A stretch of DNA of 64,000 bases, taken from the NCBI GenBank assembly GCA_030263805.2, contig CP136010.1, positions 3,053,001 to 3,117,000 on the forward strand. Reading direction: 5' to 3'. The position numbers and the translations under genes were made by a program. This stretch comes from Pseudomonas sp. FeN3W. GTDB taxonomy: Bacteria > Pseudomonadota > Gammaproteobacteria > Pseudomonadales > Pseudomonadaceae. Below, one piece after another: positions 1 to 12,295 of this stretch (position 1 is its first letter; each line of letters starts with the position of its first letter). Under the pieces are notes generated by a model, which worked only from the letters and a program-made list of their open reading frames with translations, had not been told where the DNA came from and did no database searches.

Positions 1-494
1 TCTTCCTCGCATAGGCGCTGGATGAAGTGCAGGTCGGTCTCGTCGTACTGCACGCAGTACTCACGCTCTGGGTAGATCACCGGGCCGAGTTGGAAGCGGT
101 AGGCATCGGCCTGGATGCCGTGTTCCTCGAGCACCTGGACAACGATCTGCGGCACGCTCAGGTGCTGGAAGATGCGCTGGTTGGTGCGATGGGCGAGGTA
201 GGCCAGCTGCGGCACCAGCGTGAGGCGATAGCGGGTCAGGCGCTGGCCGGATTCACCCTGGGCCGCCTGATGCACCAGCCCGTGGATGCCGCTGCCGCCC
301 GGCGCAAAGGCGAGAAACGCCGGGCGATGCAGCAGGCTTTCCAGATCCAGGTCGGGGCGCTCGCTGACCAGTTCCAGGTCGAAGCGATAGGGCTGGCTGA
401 TGGCCTCTCGGCCCTGGAATTCGAGCACCTTGAAGTCGTGCTCGTCGCCTTCGAGGCAAAGCGTGAAGTGGGCCTGGTTGGCTGGGTTGAACAT
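1..494 (-). CDS. vgrG: Type VI secretion tip protein VgrG (5' part only)
   Basis: The gene enters from the left end, so only about the first 164 residues are visible. The protein starts MFNPANQAHFTLCLEGDEH and goes on through GREAISQPYRF, LLHRPAFL and GIHGLV, the usual start of VgrG, whose N-terminal part resembles phage gp27. VgrG trimers cap the Hcp tube of the T6SS needle and carry effectors or PAAR tips. The start is placed on the ATG at 492-494 because AAGGAAGGAAA precedes it by a few bases. It follows the sigma54 activator gene by 15 bp on the same strand, so it is probably co-transcribed with the T6SS operon. Whether it has a C-terminal effector extension cannot be seen. Confidence 0.9.
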   Translation of the reverse strand, partial: MFNPANQAHFTLCLEGDEHDFKVLEFQGREAISQPYRFDLELVSERPDLDLESLLHRPAFLAFAPGGSGIHGLVHQAAQGESGQRLTRYRLTLVPQLAYLAHRTNQRIFQHLSVPQIVVQVLEEHGIQADAYRFQLGPVIYPEREYCVQYDETDLHFIQRLCEE

Positions 495-509
495 GGCGTC
501 TTTCCTTCC

Positions 510-2027
<1,518 letters not shown>

Positions 2028-2028
2028 C

Positions 2029-4620
<2,592 letters not shown>

Positions 4621-4631
4621 TTTCATCTTCC

Positions 4632-5639
4632 TTAATGAGTCTTGCTGCCCAGGGTGACCAGGCCGTCGGCGCGGTCGCGTCCGAGCCAGCTGGTCCAGCC
4701 GAGGCGGCAGTTGTTGTCGGCGCCGATGCGCAGTTCACGGATCTCGTCCGGGCGAAGCTCCAGGCGCAGGTCGTAATCCAGCGGGTCGCGCAGGGTGAAG
4801 CGCACCAGCGCACAGAGCGGCTGGTAGCCGCTGCCGATGGGCAGGAATTCGTGAAAACGATTCCAGTCCAGCTGGCGGATATGGATGCGAAACTTGCCGC
4901 CGCGGTCGCGGACCCGCTCGCCGAGCACCAGGCTTTCGCCCAGCTGGCTGTTGGCCAGACCGAGGCGGTTGCGTTGCTCGTCGAGGATTTCCACCTGGCG
5001 CTCCAGGCATTGCTCGATGTTCAGCTCGGCGTGTTTGAAGTAGTAGCGCAGCACCGATTCGATCAATGCGGCCGAGTGTGCGCGCAGGCTGAGCAGGCCG
5101 AGATAGGGCAGCAGACGCTTCCAGTTCAGTTCCGGCGCGCTGCGGATGGCCTCGCCGCTGAGCCCCACCAGGGCGAACAGCTGCTCCGAGAAGGGGTCAT
5201 GGGCGCCGCTGGTGAAGCGAGCGCGGTAGCGGTACTTCTGCCAGATCGGCAGCAGAAGGCGCTGCAGCCGGTTGTTGAACAGGTCGAGGAAGTCGCGGGT
5301 CGGGTTGCCGTCTTCGCTGTCGCCAAGCGCTTGTTCGCCGTAGAAGGCCGGCAGCGGGGAGCCGGCGCCGAAAAGACTAACCAGGTTGATGCGCAGGCGC
5401 GCGCGCCACTCGGCGTGCTCCTGGAAGAACTGCACGTGCTCGATATCGCTGCCGGGAAAGCCCAGGCTCGGGTTGGCCTGGAATTCCAGCCGTTCATAGA
5501 GCGCCTCGTCATCCAGACCGGGATTGAGCTGGCGCAGGCGATCGAGCACCAGCAGCACACCCTGGAACAGGCTGTACTCGCGGATGCCGCGGTTGAGCGG
5601 TTTCAGAGCAGCGGTTGCTGACCCATGCGCGGCGTCCAT
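4632..5639 (-). CDS. tssG: T6SS baseplate subunit TssG
   Basis: A 335-residue baseplate wedge protein (VasB/ImpH family) which with TssF, TssE and TssK forms the platform on which the sheath grows. Family-like segments include YSLFQGVLLVLDRL and LEFQANPSLGFPGSDI near the N-terminus and DYDLRLELRPDE with a Trp-rich LGWTSWLG near the C-terminus. The ATG at 5639 overlaps the 3' end of tssF by 37 bp and has the ribosome site GGGAGAGG seven bases upstream, which favours this start. The overlap suggests translational coupling with tssF. Length is normal for the family. Confidence 0.95.
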   Translation of the reverse strand: MDAAHGSATAALKPLNRGIREYSLFQGVLLVLDRLRQLNPGLDDEALYERLEFQANPSLGFPGSDIEHVQFFQEHAEWRARLRINLVSLFGAGSPLPAFYGEQALGDSEDGNPTRDFLDLFNNRLQRLLLPIWQKYRYRARFTSGAHDPFSEQLFALVGLSGEAIRSAPELNWKRLLPYLGLLSLRAHSAALIESVLRYYFKHAELNIEQCLERQVEILDEQRNRLGLANSQLGESLVLGERVRDRGGKFRIHIRQLDWNRFHEFLPIGSGYQPLCALVRFTLRDPLDYDLRLELRPDEIRELRIGADNNCRLGWTSWLGRDRADGLVTLGSKTH

Positions 5640-7393
5640 TGGTACACCTCTCCCTGTGTGCTCTGTACGCGCAGCTCGTGATACGAGTTGAGGCTGGCGT
5701 AGAGGGCGAAGAATTCGTTGAGCACCGAGGCGAAGAGGAACAGATCGCCCTCACCAATGAAGCCGTCCTGGTTCATGGTCAGTTCGGTACGTACACCACG
5801 CACCGGCAGCCCGCGATGCAGGCGATCGACGTGCTGGTGGGCGATGTGAGTCAGGCCGCCGAGGCGCCGCCGGCTGACGTTGTCGGCGTGCTTGTCGTAA
5901 TAGCGTGGTAGGTCGTAGGTCTCGAGGATCACCTTGAGCGCCTCGACGTTGGCCAATGACAGGTAGTTCAGCGACATGTTGCTGATCAGCTTCCACAGAT
6001 AGTCACGCTGCAGCGGCGGCGCGTAGCTCGGGGTGACCGCCGAGATATTGCGGAAGCTGAGAAATTCCGGGGTGTCTTCGCAGGGCTTGGAGATGTCGCC
6101 GAGCTTAAGCTGGCGCGGCAGGTTCTGGTTGGTGCAGGTCAGCTCGATGGACAGCGTCTCGTGCTGGTCGAGGTTGCGCAGGCCGAAGCTGAGCCAGGTT
6201 TCCTGGCCTTCGCCCAGCAGCGAAGGTTGCTGGCGCACGCTGTAGTGCGGGCGCGCCACCGGCACATCGAAGCTGGGATCATGCTCGAAGGATTCGAACG
6301 GCACGTATTCTTCGTAGCCCATGCCGCCGGGTTTCCAGCCGGTGACCCGATCCACCGAAAACACGCCGCATTGCTGCGCATCGTACTCCGCCGGCAGCAG
6401 CAGGTACTGGTCCTGCTTGCCGTCCAGGCGGATCGGGATGGCATCGTGCGGGAACAGGTTGACCACCGGCGTACAGTACAGGCGCACGTTGTCCAGCGTC
6501 GGGCGGATGCGTTGCACGCCGGCCTTGTGAATGTCGAAGCGCAGCTCCAGACCGCGGGCCTGCTTGAGCAGGTCGTCCGGAATGCGCTGAATGATCTCCA
6601 GGCCCTTGAGGTCGACGAAGAGAAACTTGTCGGGGAAGGCGAAATATTCCTGCAGGTAGCGATAACCGCGGAAGGTGTTGAGCGGGTAGGGGATCAGCGC
6701 CTCATCCTCGGCGAATCCCACCGGCTCGACCTGCTTGGCGGTGAGCTGCAAGGGCGTCAGCGGGCGACCATCGGGACCGGTCAGCGGGTGGCCCTGTTCG
6801 TTCAGCGGCACCAGCTCGATGCCACCCAGATGGCGCAACAGGCTGAGGTAGAGCAGCTGGCTGATATAGGGCTCGCCCGCCAGGTGCAGGCGCAGATGGC
6901 TGAGGCCGATCTCGCCAAGATTGCCATCGGCGCTCATCTGCAGGCGCAGGCTGAGCAGCGCACCGGTGCCCTTGACCGAATACTCCAACGCCTGCAACGC
7001 CAGAGGCAGCACCTCGGTGGCGTAGGCGGTACGAAAGCAGCAGCTCACGCCCTGCACAGGATTGGATTCCACCGGCGTATTGCGCGGCACCGTCAGCGCC
7101 GGGCCGGGGCGCTTCAGCGGATCGAACTGCAGCATGCTAAAGGCTGGCAGCGGACGCATGTAGTTCGGCCACAGCAGATGCATCAGCGAGTGGGTCAGCT
7201 CCGGCAGCTCGTCGTCGAGCTTCTGCCGCAGCCGCCCGGTGAGAAAGGCGAAGCCTTCGAGCAGCCGCTCGACATCCGGATCGCGCCCGGCCTGCCCGAG
7301 GAACGGCGCGAGCGCCGGGCTGCGCTCGGCGAAGCGCTTGCCGAGCTGGCGCAGGGCGCTGAGCTCGCTCTGGTAGTAATGGTTGAAAGACAT
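5603..7393 (-). CDS. tssF: T6SS baseplate subunit TssF
   Basis: A 596-residue protein of the TssF/VasA/ImpG family, the largest subunit of the T6SS baseplate wedge. The N-terminus FNHYYQSELSALRQLGKRFAE and the following DPDVERLLEGFAFLTGRLRQKLDDE are characteristic. Later segments such as IPIRLDGK and the C-terminal YQWTPRMGQQPLL also fit. It normally follows tssE directly, but here three effector/immunity-type genes intervene and the gap to the nearest of them is 55 bp. A weak purine stretch (AAGGATG) lies rather far upstream of the start, so the promoterless gene is probably read from the long operon message. Confidence 0.95.
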   Translation of the reverse strand: MSFNHYYQSELSALRQLGKRFAERSPALAPFLGQAGRDPDVERLLEGFAFLTGRLRQKLDDELPELTHSLMHLLWPNYMRPLPAFSMLQFDPLKRPGPALTVPRNTPVESNPVQGVSCCFRTAYATEVLPLALQALEYSVKGTGALLSLRLQMSADGNLGEIGLSHLRLHLAGEPYISQLLYLSLLRHLGGIELVPLNEQGHPLTGPDGRPLTPLQLTAKQVEPVGFAEDEALIPYPLNTFRGYRYLQEYFAFPDKFLFVDLKGLEIIQRIPDDLLKQARGLELRFDIHKAGVQRIRPTLDNVRLYCTPVVNLFPHDAIPIRLDGKQDQYLLLPAEYDAQQCGVFSVDRVTGWKPGGMGYEEYVPFESFEHDPSFDVPVARPHYSVRQQPSLLGEGQETWLSFGLRNLDQHETLSIELTCTNQNLPRQLKLGDISKPCEDTPEFLSFRNISAVTPSYAPPLQRDYLWKLISNMSLNYLSLANVEALKVILETYDLPRYYDKHADNVSRRRLGGLTHIAHQHVDRLHRGLPVRGVRTELTMNQDGFIGEGDLFLFASVLNEFFALYASLNSYHELRVQSTQGEVYQWTPRMGQQPLL

Positions 7394-7448
7394 GTCTAAC
7401 GATTCATCCTTGTCGTTCCGTGTCCGGCGCGCTGACGCGGCGGGGCTC

Positions 7449-7829
7449 CTAGCGTCGGCGGTAGCATCCCGTGGAGGTGTCCATGTTCACGAGCAGGCAG
7501 TTGCCGCTTGGCACAAGTTTCATCCCGTCGAAAAAGGCCCTCGGCCCGCGTTCGCGCAACTCGATCTGCCCGTCCACCATTGCCCAGTGCCCTCGACCCT
7601 GGATGTCGAGGCTGCCGTAGTAGAGCACCGCCTCGAACGTGCCCTGTTCCTGGAGCAGCAGCTGTGAACCCATTTCCATCACGCCGACCAGTTCGTAGCG
7701 CCCGGCCAGTTCGTAGCGCCCGGCCAGTTCGCGCGGCGGCGGGGAAGTGTTGGTGCAGGCGGCCAATGTCAGCGCGAGGGCGGCGAGCGCCAGGCGGGCG
7801 CAGCGTGAGGAGGGTTTACCAGGAGCCAT
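7449..7829 (-). CDS. Small lipoprotein of unknown family in T6SS cassette, candidate immunity protein
   Basis: A 126-residue protein with a lipoprotein signal peptide: basic start MAPGKPSSRCAR, a hydrophobic run ALAALALTL and the lipobox LAAC (Cys about 25). I do not recognise a named family. The mature part looks beta-rich (LLLQEQGTFEAVLYYGSLDIQGRGHWAMVDGQIEL) and ends with two Cys in NCLLVN and TGCYRRR. Just after the lipobox, ELAGRY is repeated, encoded by an 18-bp tandem duplication. The start overlaps the end of the DUF2931-type gene by 14 bp, so translation is probably coupled. Its place behind a PAAR-lipase gene suggests periplasmic immunity or accessory function; this is inference. 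Confidence 0.7.
   Translation of the reverse strand: MAPGKPSSRCARLALAALALTLAACTNTSPPPRELAGRYELAGRYELVGVMEMGSQLLLQEQGTFEAVLYYGSLDIQGRGHWAMVDGQIELRERGPRAFFDGMKLVPSGNCLLVNMDTSTGCYRRR
7688..7731. repeat. 18-bp in-frame tandem repeat
   Basis: The unit CCAGTTCGTAGCGCCCGG occurs at 7688-7705 and again at 7706-7723, followed by a partial third copy of about 8 bp. It lies inside the small lipoprotein gene and adds six residues (ELAGRY) per unit, so copy-number change would keep the frame. Confidence 0.95.
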
Positions 7830-8454
7830 AGGGCACCCCGTGTTGCTCGATATAGGCCTTGGCTTTGTCCGAGAGGGGGTAGGCGTAGCGTCCCTCGTTC
7901 TGTCCGAGGCTCGGACCTAGCTTGCTAACTGCAGCCTCAAAGCGGCCAATTTCGATGGACTGCAGGCAGGGCCCGCCTACCCAGGCCTTGGCGATGCCGC
8001 CCGGGGCCAAGCCGATGGTTATGTCTTTGCGAAATTGTCCATCCAACCACTTGCCCTGAAAGTGGCAATAGCCACGCTGAGGTTTAAGCATCTCCTTGCG
8101 CACCCATTCCGGAATATTGATGCGTACGTTGTAGGTCTGCGGCTCAACGAACGACTGCCAGCGCACAAATACGATTTCCGGCAGGTCGATGCCTGGTAGG
8201 TCCTTGCCTGCGCCTCCCGCTGGGTGCGTGGGCCAGCCGTCGACCTTGCCTGTATAGGACGGGACCCCACCACTGACGCGCTCGTAGGCCAGCCCCCGGC
8301 GGTCGATCACATCCACGCTTTCCACCCAGACTTCCATATGTTCAGGTGCGAATACACCGACATACCAGGCGTTATAGGGGAGTTTCGGTTGGGCCTGGCT
8401 GCTGGTGCAGCCGCTGAGCAAAAGGATTGCGCAAGCGAGAACAAGAGTTTTCAT
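7816..8454 (-). CDS. DUF2931-like lipoprotein, probable immunity protein for the adjacent lipase effector
   Basis: A 212-residue lipoprotein with the short signal MKTLVLACAILLLSGC (lipobox LSGC, Cys about 16), so the mature protein should be anchored in an envelope membrane. Segments such as PYNAWYVGVFAPEHMEVWVE, FVRWQSFVEPQTYNV, GLAPGGIAKAWV and the GPCLQSIE stretch match DUF2931 as I remember it, a family often found beside T6SS lipase effectors. Its ATG overlaps the stop of the PAAR-DUF2235 gene (ATGA), giving coupled expression as expected for effector and immunity. Binding of the Tle1-like lipase in the periplasm is inferred from context, not shown. Confidence 0.8.
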   Translation of the reverse strand: MKTLVLACAILLLSGCTSSQAQPKLPYNAWYVGVFAPEHMEVWVESVDVIDRRGLAYERVSGGVPSYTGKVDGWPTHPAGGAGKDLPGIDLPEIVFVRWQSFVEPQTYNVRINIPEWVRKEMLKPQRGYCHFQGKWLDGQFRKDITIGLAPGGIAKAWVGGPCLQSIEIGRFEAAVSKLGPSLGQNEGRYAYPLSDKAKAYIEQHGVPYGSW

Positions 8455-10367
8455 TCGGGATAGCCCTGCTGTGGCTTGTTGTTGTAGACCAAGCGCACAT
8501 TGGGCGCTGGCTTGCTGATAAGCAGGCCGCTGGTGGGCTTCCAGTGCGCAGATAGGTGGATATACCTCGATCTGAGCAAATGCTCTTCGTCTTCGTTTAG
8601 GTCATACCGGCTGCCGTTGGCATAAGCCATCATTTTTTTGGCAATGTCTTGGAGCTCAAACGGAATCGCCAAACTCGGCGTGTCGGGAACGCCTTTGACC
8701 GGAACCCCATGTTCGGCCGCCAGTTCCCGCATCACACGTAAATACACCAGTGAAAGCTCGCCGCGTATCTGACGGTCAATAGTTACCAGCCCTAACACCC
8801 AATCCTCCGGCGGATGGTTGACACCGCGGGGGTGGAGTTTGCGGATGCGGCGAACCTCTTTTTTAAGCTGATCCTCCGGCAGTCCGAGAGCCTTCCATTT
8901 TTCATACTGGCGCTCGGTTTCGCGCCACGCGTGAGTACGCTCAGTGGGTATACCCGCGGGTACCGTGGAGCTGACCGGACGACTGAGGATCACCTTTTCC
9001 TGAACGAGCGGAAGATAGCCCCCACCGATATCCGAGTGCGCGCCGGGGAGGGTTATCTCTTGATGATGTGGGGTCACGCTATTGAGCGCGAAGTTCCAGC
9101 GCATCTCATCACGGGCCTTCAGCTGAAGCACTTTGCGCGCGCAATCTGGCGGGAGGTACAGGTTGACACCTGGATTGTGGTGGTCCGCAGGGCTGAAGTC
9201 CCAACTCAACGGGTCGGCCACAGCCGCCACCGTATCGAACAGACCGATGAAGTTAATCTGAACGTTGGTGGCCCAGTCGAATTCCGCGCTAAACCCAGGT
9301 GCCTGCGCATTGAATAAATTCGCCAGCATGCCGCTTTCCGATTTGAGTATTTCGTTGGCGAAGTGACGAGCCGCGGCAGCCCCGCGACTGAATCCAAAGA
9401 TGTCGAGTTCCAACCCTTCGATTTCCAGATTGGGGTTATTACCCAGCAGGCGATCCAGCGACTCTTGGATCTTCTGCGGACTTTGCATCACCCGGGCCAC
9501 TACGCCGGTATCGCCCATGCCCGTCGCTTGCCCATATACCGAATCTTCCTCGCCGCTGCTGGTGCCGATGCCTTCGAGATACGCCTTGATGCTGGCGTTA
9601 CGCTCGTCCTTAGCCAGGCTCCGGGTCGCATCGTCCTGGTACAGGTCGAACAACCGCGCTACGTTGCTCGGCGCGTTGCCGTAGCTGTTGTCCGGCGTCT
9701 GGGTAAAGAAGCCGTTGCCTTCGCTACCGCCGAAGCCATGCGCCCGGCAGTAGTCAACGACTTCGCCAAGGGTGCGCTCGTCCAGCAGGGTCAGGTCGTC
9801 TTGGCGACACTTTTCGGTCACGGCGGCATTGGCCAGGTTATTGCCGGTGCCGTCGAAGAACACGCCGATTCGCAGGGTGATGCCCTGACGCGCCTGTTGC
9901 TGCGGCTGCTCGACCAGCTCCTCTTCTTCGTCTTCCTCTTCAACGCCCAATGGCGCGAGGTCACCCGGCTCTTCCTGCCAGGCGCGGGCTATCGGTTCAG
10001 ATGAGCGAAAGGCCTCGGCGGCAGCGGCCGCCGCAGTAACTGCCTTGGCAATTCCAAGGGCGGCAGGCGCGAGGAAGGGCGCCGCGTTTTGGCTGCTGCC
10101 GATGACCACTGTCCCCGAGCCCGCGGTGACGACGTTGCCGTGGTTCCCCACACTGCCCACCACCGCCGCCGGCTTGCCATCGATCAGCACGTTGGGGATC
10201 ACGGCGCTGGCCATCGCACCGCCGCAGGCGGAGGCGTCGCCCATGCGCGCGGCCGGCAGGCCGTCGAACAGCACGTCGGGTGAGCCGGCGGCGATGGGGT
10301 TGGTGCCGTGGCCGGTCTTCGGGCAGGCGGTAGGATCGCCGAGGCGGGCTGCAGGTTTGCCGGACAT
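8451..10367 (-). CDS. PAAR-DUF2235 fusion, Tle1-like T6SS phospholipase effector
   Basis: A 638-residue two-part protein. Residues 1-95 form a PAAR-type tip (GKPAARLGDPTACPKTGHG, then GSPDVLFDGLPAARMGD and VLIDGKPAAVVGS). A hydrophobic Ala-rich stretch (100-120) and an acidic linker (EEEDEEEE, about 143-150) lead to a DUF2235 alpha/beta-hydrolase domain from about 164 (LRIGVFFDGTGNN). The nucleophile motif is GFSRG (Ser about 327). Asp in GLFDTV (about 378), the PGAHSDIGGGY motif and a late His (YIHLSAH) are candidates for the rest of the active site. Known Tle1 proteins degrade membrane phospholipids of rival cells. Here the PAAR tip would mount it on VgrG. It lies between tssE and tssF, an unusual site inside the structural operon. 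Confidence 0.88.
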   Translation of the reverse strand: MSGKPAARLGDPTACPKTGHGTNPIAAGSPDVLFDGLPAARMGDASACGGAMASAVIPNVLIDGKPAAVVGSVGNHGNVVTAGSGTVVIGSSQNAAPFLAPAALGIAKAVTAAAAAAEAFRSSEPIARAWQEEPGDLAPLGVEEEDEEEELVEQPQQQARQGITLRIGVFFDGTGNNLANAAVTEKCRQDDLTLLDERTLGEVVDYCRAHGFGGSEGNGFFTQTPDNSYGNAPSNVARLFDLYQDDATRSLAKDERNASIKAYLEGIGTSSGEEDSVYGQATGMGDTGVVARVMQSPQKIQESLDRLLGNNPNLEIEGLELDIFGFSRGAAAARHFANEILKSESGMLANLFNAQAPGFSAEFDWATNVQINFIGLFDTVAAVADPLSWDFSPADHHNPGVNLYLPPDCARKVLQLKARDEMRWNFALNSVTPHHQEITLPGAHSDIGGGYLPLVQEKVILSRPVSSTVPAGIPTERTHAWRETERQYEKWKALGLPEDQLKKEVRRIRKLHPRGVNHPPEDWVLGLVTIDRQIRGELSLVYLRVMRELAAEHGVPVKGVPDTPSLAIPFELQDIAKKMMAYANGSRYDLNEDEEHLLRSRYIHLSAHWKPTSGLLISKPAPNVRLVYNNKPQQGYPE

Positions 10368-10378
10368 CCGTTGTCTCC

Positions 10379-10786
10379 TTACTGGACCTTGACCTGTCCG
10401 CTGCCATCCAGGCTGGCGGAAAAGCTGACCTGGCGCTTGAGGCCATCCACTTCCAGCAGGCCTTCGATGGTGAAGGCGAGGGTCAGCGGGTCGTGGGTTC
10501 GCGGCAGCGACAGCACGCGCACCTGGGTCAACCTGGGTTCGTACGCTTCGATGAAGCGCTCGATGGCGATACGCGCCTGCTGCAGCGAGTCGTGCAGCGA
10601 CAGGCGCATATCGTTGAGATCGGGCAACCCGTAGTCGGGCAGCGTCTGCACGCTGCCCGCTCGGGTGCTGAGCATCTTGGCCAGATGGGCAGCCACCGAG
10701 GCCATCGCCGCGACTTCGCGGCTCCAGCCGGAACGTCGCGCGGCGTCACCGCCGAGGCGTTCGAAGAGGCTGCCGTATCCGTTCAA
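10379..10786 (-). CDS. tssE: T6SS baseplate subunit TssE (gp25-like)
   Basis: A 135-residue gp25-like protein that joins the sheath base to the TssFG wedge. It has the expected N-terminal SLFERLGG, the conserved LPDYGLPDLND (about 49-59) and the helix IAIERFIEAYEPRL followed by strands, as in phage gp25 lysozyme-like proteins. The start codon is TTG at 10786, four bases after the tssC stop. It is supported by AAGGAA seven bases upstream and by the lack of any in-frame ATG between the tssC stop and the conserved region. The next gene downstream is the PAAR-lipase fusion, 11 bp away, rather than tssF. Confidence 0.93.
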   Translation of the reverse strand: MNGYGSLFERLGGDAARRSGWSREVAAMASVAAHLAKMLSTRAGSVQTLPDYGLPDLNDMRLSLHDSLQQARIAIERFIEAYEPRLTQVRVLSLPRTHDPLTLAFTIEGLLEVDGLKRQVSFSASLDGSGQVKVQ

Positions 10787-10790
10787 GTGC

Positions 10791-12269
10791 TTATTCCTTG
10801 TCCAGCTTGCCGACCAGCGACAGGGTGAAATCAGCGCCCATGTACTTGAAGTGCGGACGCACGCTGAGGCTGACGCGGTACCAGCCTGGTTCGCCCTCTA
10901 CGTCGCTGACGTTGACCTGGGCGGCGCGCAGCGGGCGACGGCTGCGGACTTCGGCGCTGGGGTTCTCCTGGTCGGCGACGAACTGGCGGATCCACTTGTT
11001 CAGTTCCAGCTCGAGGTCGGTGCGCTCCTTCCAGGCACCGATCTGCTCGCGCTGCAGCACCTTCAGGTAGTGCGCCAGGCGGTTGACGATGAACAGGTAG
11101 GGCAGCTGGGTGCCGAGCTTGTAGTTCAGCTCGGCGGTCTTGCCTTCCTCGCTGTTGCCGAAGAACTTCGGCTTCTGCGCTGAATTGGCGGAGAAGAACG
11201 CGGCGTTGTCGCTGCCCTTGCGCATGGTCAGGGCGATAAAGCCTTCCTCGGCCAGCTCGTACTCGCGCCGGTCGGAAACCAGCACTTCGGTCGGGATCTT
11301 GGTCTCGATCTCGCCCATGCTTTCGAAATGGTGCAGCGGCAGGTCTTCCACTGCGCCGCCGCTCTGCGGCCCGATGATGTTCGGGCACCAGCGGAACTTG
11401 GCGAAGCTGTCGGTCAGGCGGCTGGCGAAGGCGTAGGCGGTGTTGCCCCACAGGTAGTGCTCGTGGCTGCCGGCGACGTTTTCCTTGTAGACGAAGCTCT
11501 TCACCGGGTTGTCTTCCGGATCGTACGGATTGCGCAGCAGGAAGCGCGGGACGGTCAGGCCGACGTAGCGGGCATCTTCCTGCTCGCGGAAGCTCTGCCA
11601 CTTGGTGAACTGCGGGCCCTCGAAGTGATCCTTGAGATCCTTCAGGTCCGGCAGGCCGGTGAAGCTTTCCAGGCCGAAGAATTTCGGGCCGGCGGCGGCG
11701 ATGAAGGGCGCGTGAGACATGCTGGCGACGCTGGCGACGTACTGCATGGTCTTCACGTCGGGTGCGCTGGGGTCGAAGAAGTAGTTGGCGATCAGCGCAC
11801 CGACCGGCTGGCCGCCGAACTGGCCGTACTCGGCGGTGTAGATGTGCTTGTACAGGCCGGACTGGACGATCTCCGGGCTGTCCTCGAAGTCATCCAGCAG
11901 ATCCTGCTTGGAGGCGTTGAGCAGCTCGAGCTTGATGTTCTCGCGAAAGTTGGTGCGATCCACCAGCAGCTTCAGGCCGCGCCAGGAGGACTCCAGGGCC
12001 TGGAACTGCGGGTGGTGAAGGATTTCGTCCATCTGCTGGCTGAGCTTGGCGTCGATCTCCGCGATCATGCGGTCGACCATGGCCTTCTTCACCGGCTCGT
12101 TTTCGTTCTGCGGCTTGAGCAGTTCTTCGATGAAGGCCGAGACGCCGCGCTTGGCGATGTCGTAGGCCTCGTCGTCCGGGGTCAGGCGGGTTTCGGCGAT
12201 GATGCGGTCGAGGATGCCGCCTTCGGCGAGGTGGTTGCCGTGCTCGACGGCGGCTGCGCTAGTGGTCAT
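10791..12269 (-). CDS. tssC: T6SS contractile sheath large subunit TssC
   Basis: A 492-residue VipB/EvpB-family protein. With TssB it polymerises into the contractile sheath that drives the Hcp tube outward. Recognisable segments are FQALESSWRGLKLLVDRT (about 90-107), the YGQFGGQPVGALIANYFF stretch, FLLRNPYDPEDNPVKSF, AYAFASRLTDSFAKFRWCP and the C-terminal RPHFKYMGADFTLSLVGKLDKE. Length is standard. It begins 26 bp after tssB and runs into tssE with only a 4-bp gap. The protein lacks any effector extension. Confidence 0.97.
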   Translation of the reverse strand: MTTSAAAVEHGNHLAEGGILDRIIAETRLTPDDEAYDIAKRGVSAFIEELLKPQNENEPVKKAMVDRMIAEIDAKLSQQMDEILHHPQFQALESSWRGLKLLVDRTNFRENIKLELLNASKQDLLDDFEDSPEIVQSGLYKHIYTAEYGQFGGQPVGALIANYFFDPSAPDVKTMQYVASVASMSHAPFIAAAGPKFFGLESFTGLPDLKDLKDHFEGPQFTKWQSFREQEDARYVGLTVPRFLLRNPYDPEDNPVKSFVYKENVAGSHEHYLWGNTAYAFASRLTDSFAKFRWCPNIIGPQSGGAVEDLPLHHFESMGEIETKIPTEVLVSDRREYELAEEGFIALTMRKGSDNAAFFSANSAQKPKFFGNSEEGKTAELNYKLGTQLPYLFIVNRLAHYLKVLQREQIGAWKERTDLELELNKWIRQFVADQENPSAEVRSRRPLRAAQVNVSDVEGEPGWYRVSLSVRPHFKYMGADFTLSLVGKLDKE

Positions 12270-12295
12270 GTAGATGTGCTTCCTTGTCGGTGATA

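Noticed and set aside
8814..9317. A 167-codon plus-strand frame inside the PAAR-lipase gene as a candidate antitoxin
   Set aside because: It has no ribosome site or recognisable domain and its composition fits an antisense shadow of the lipase gene.
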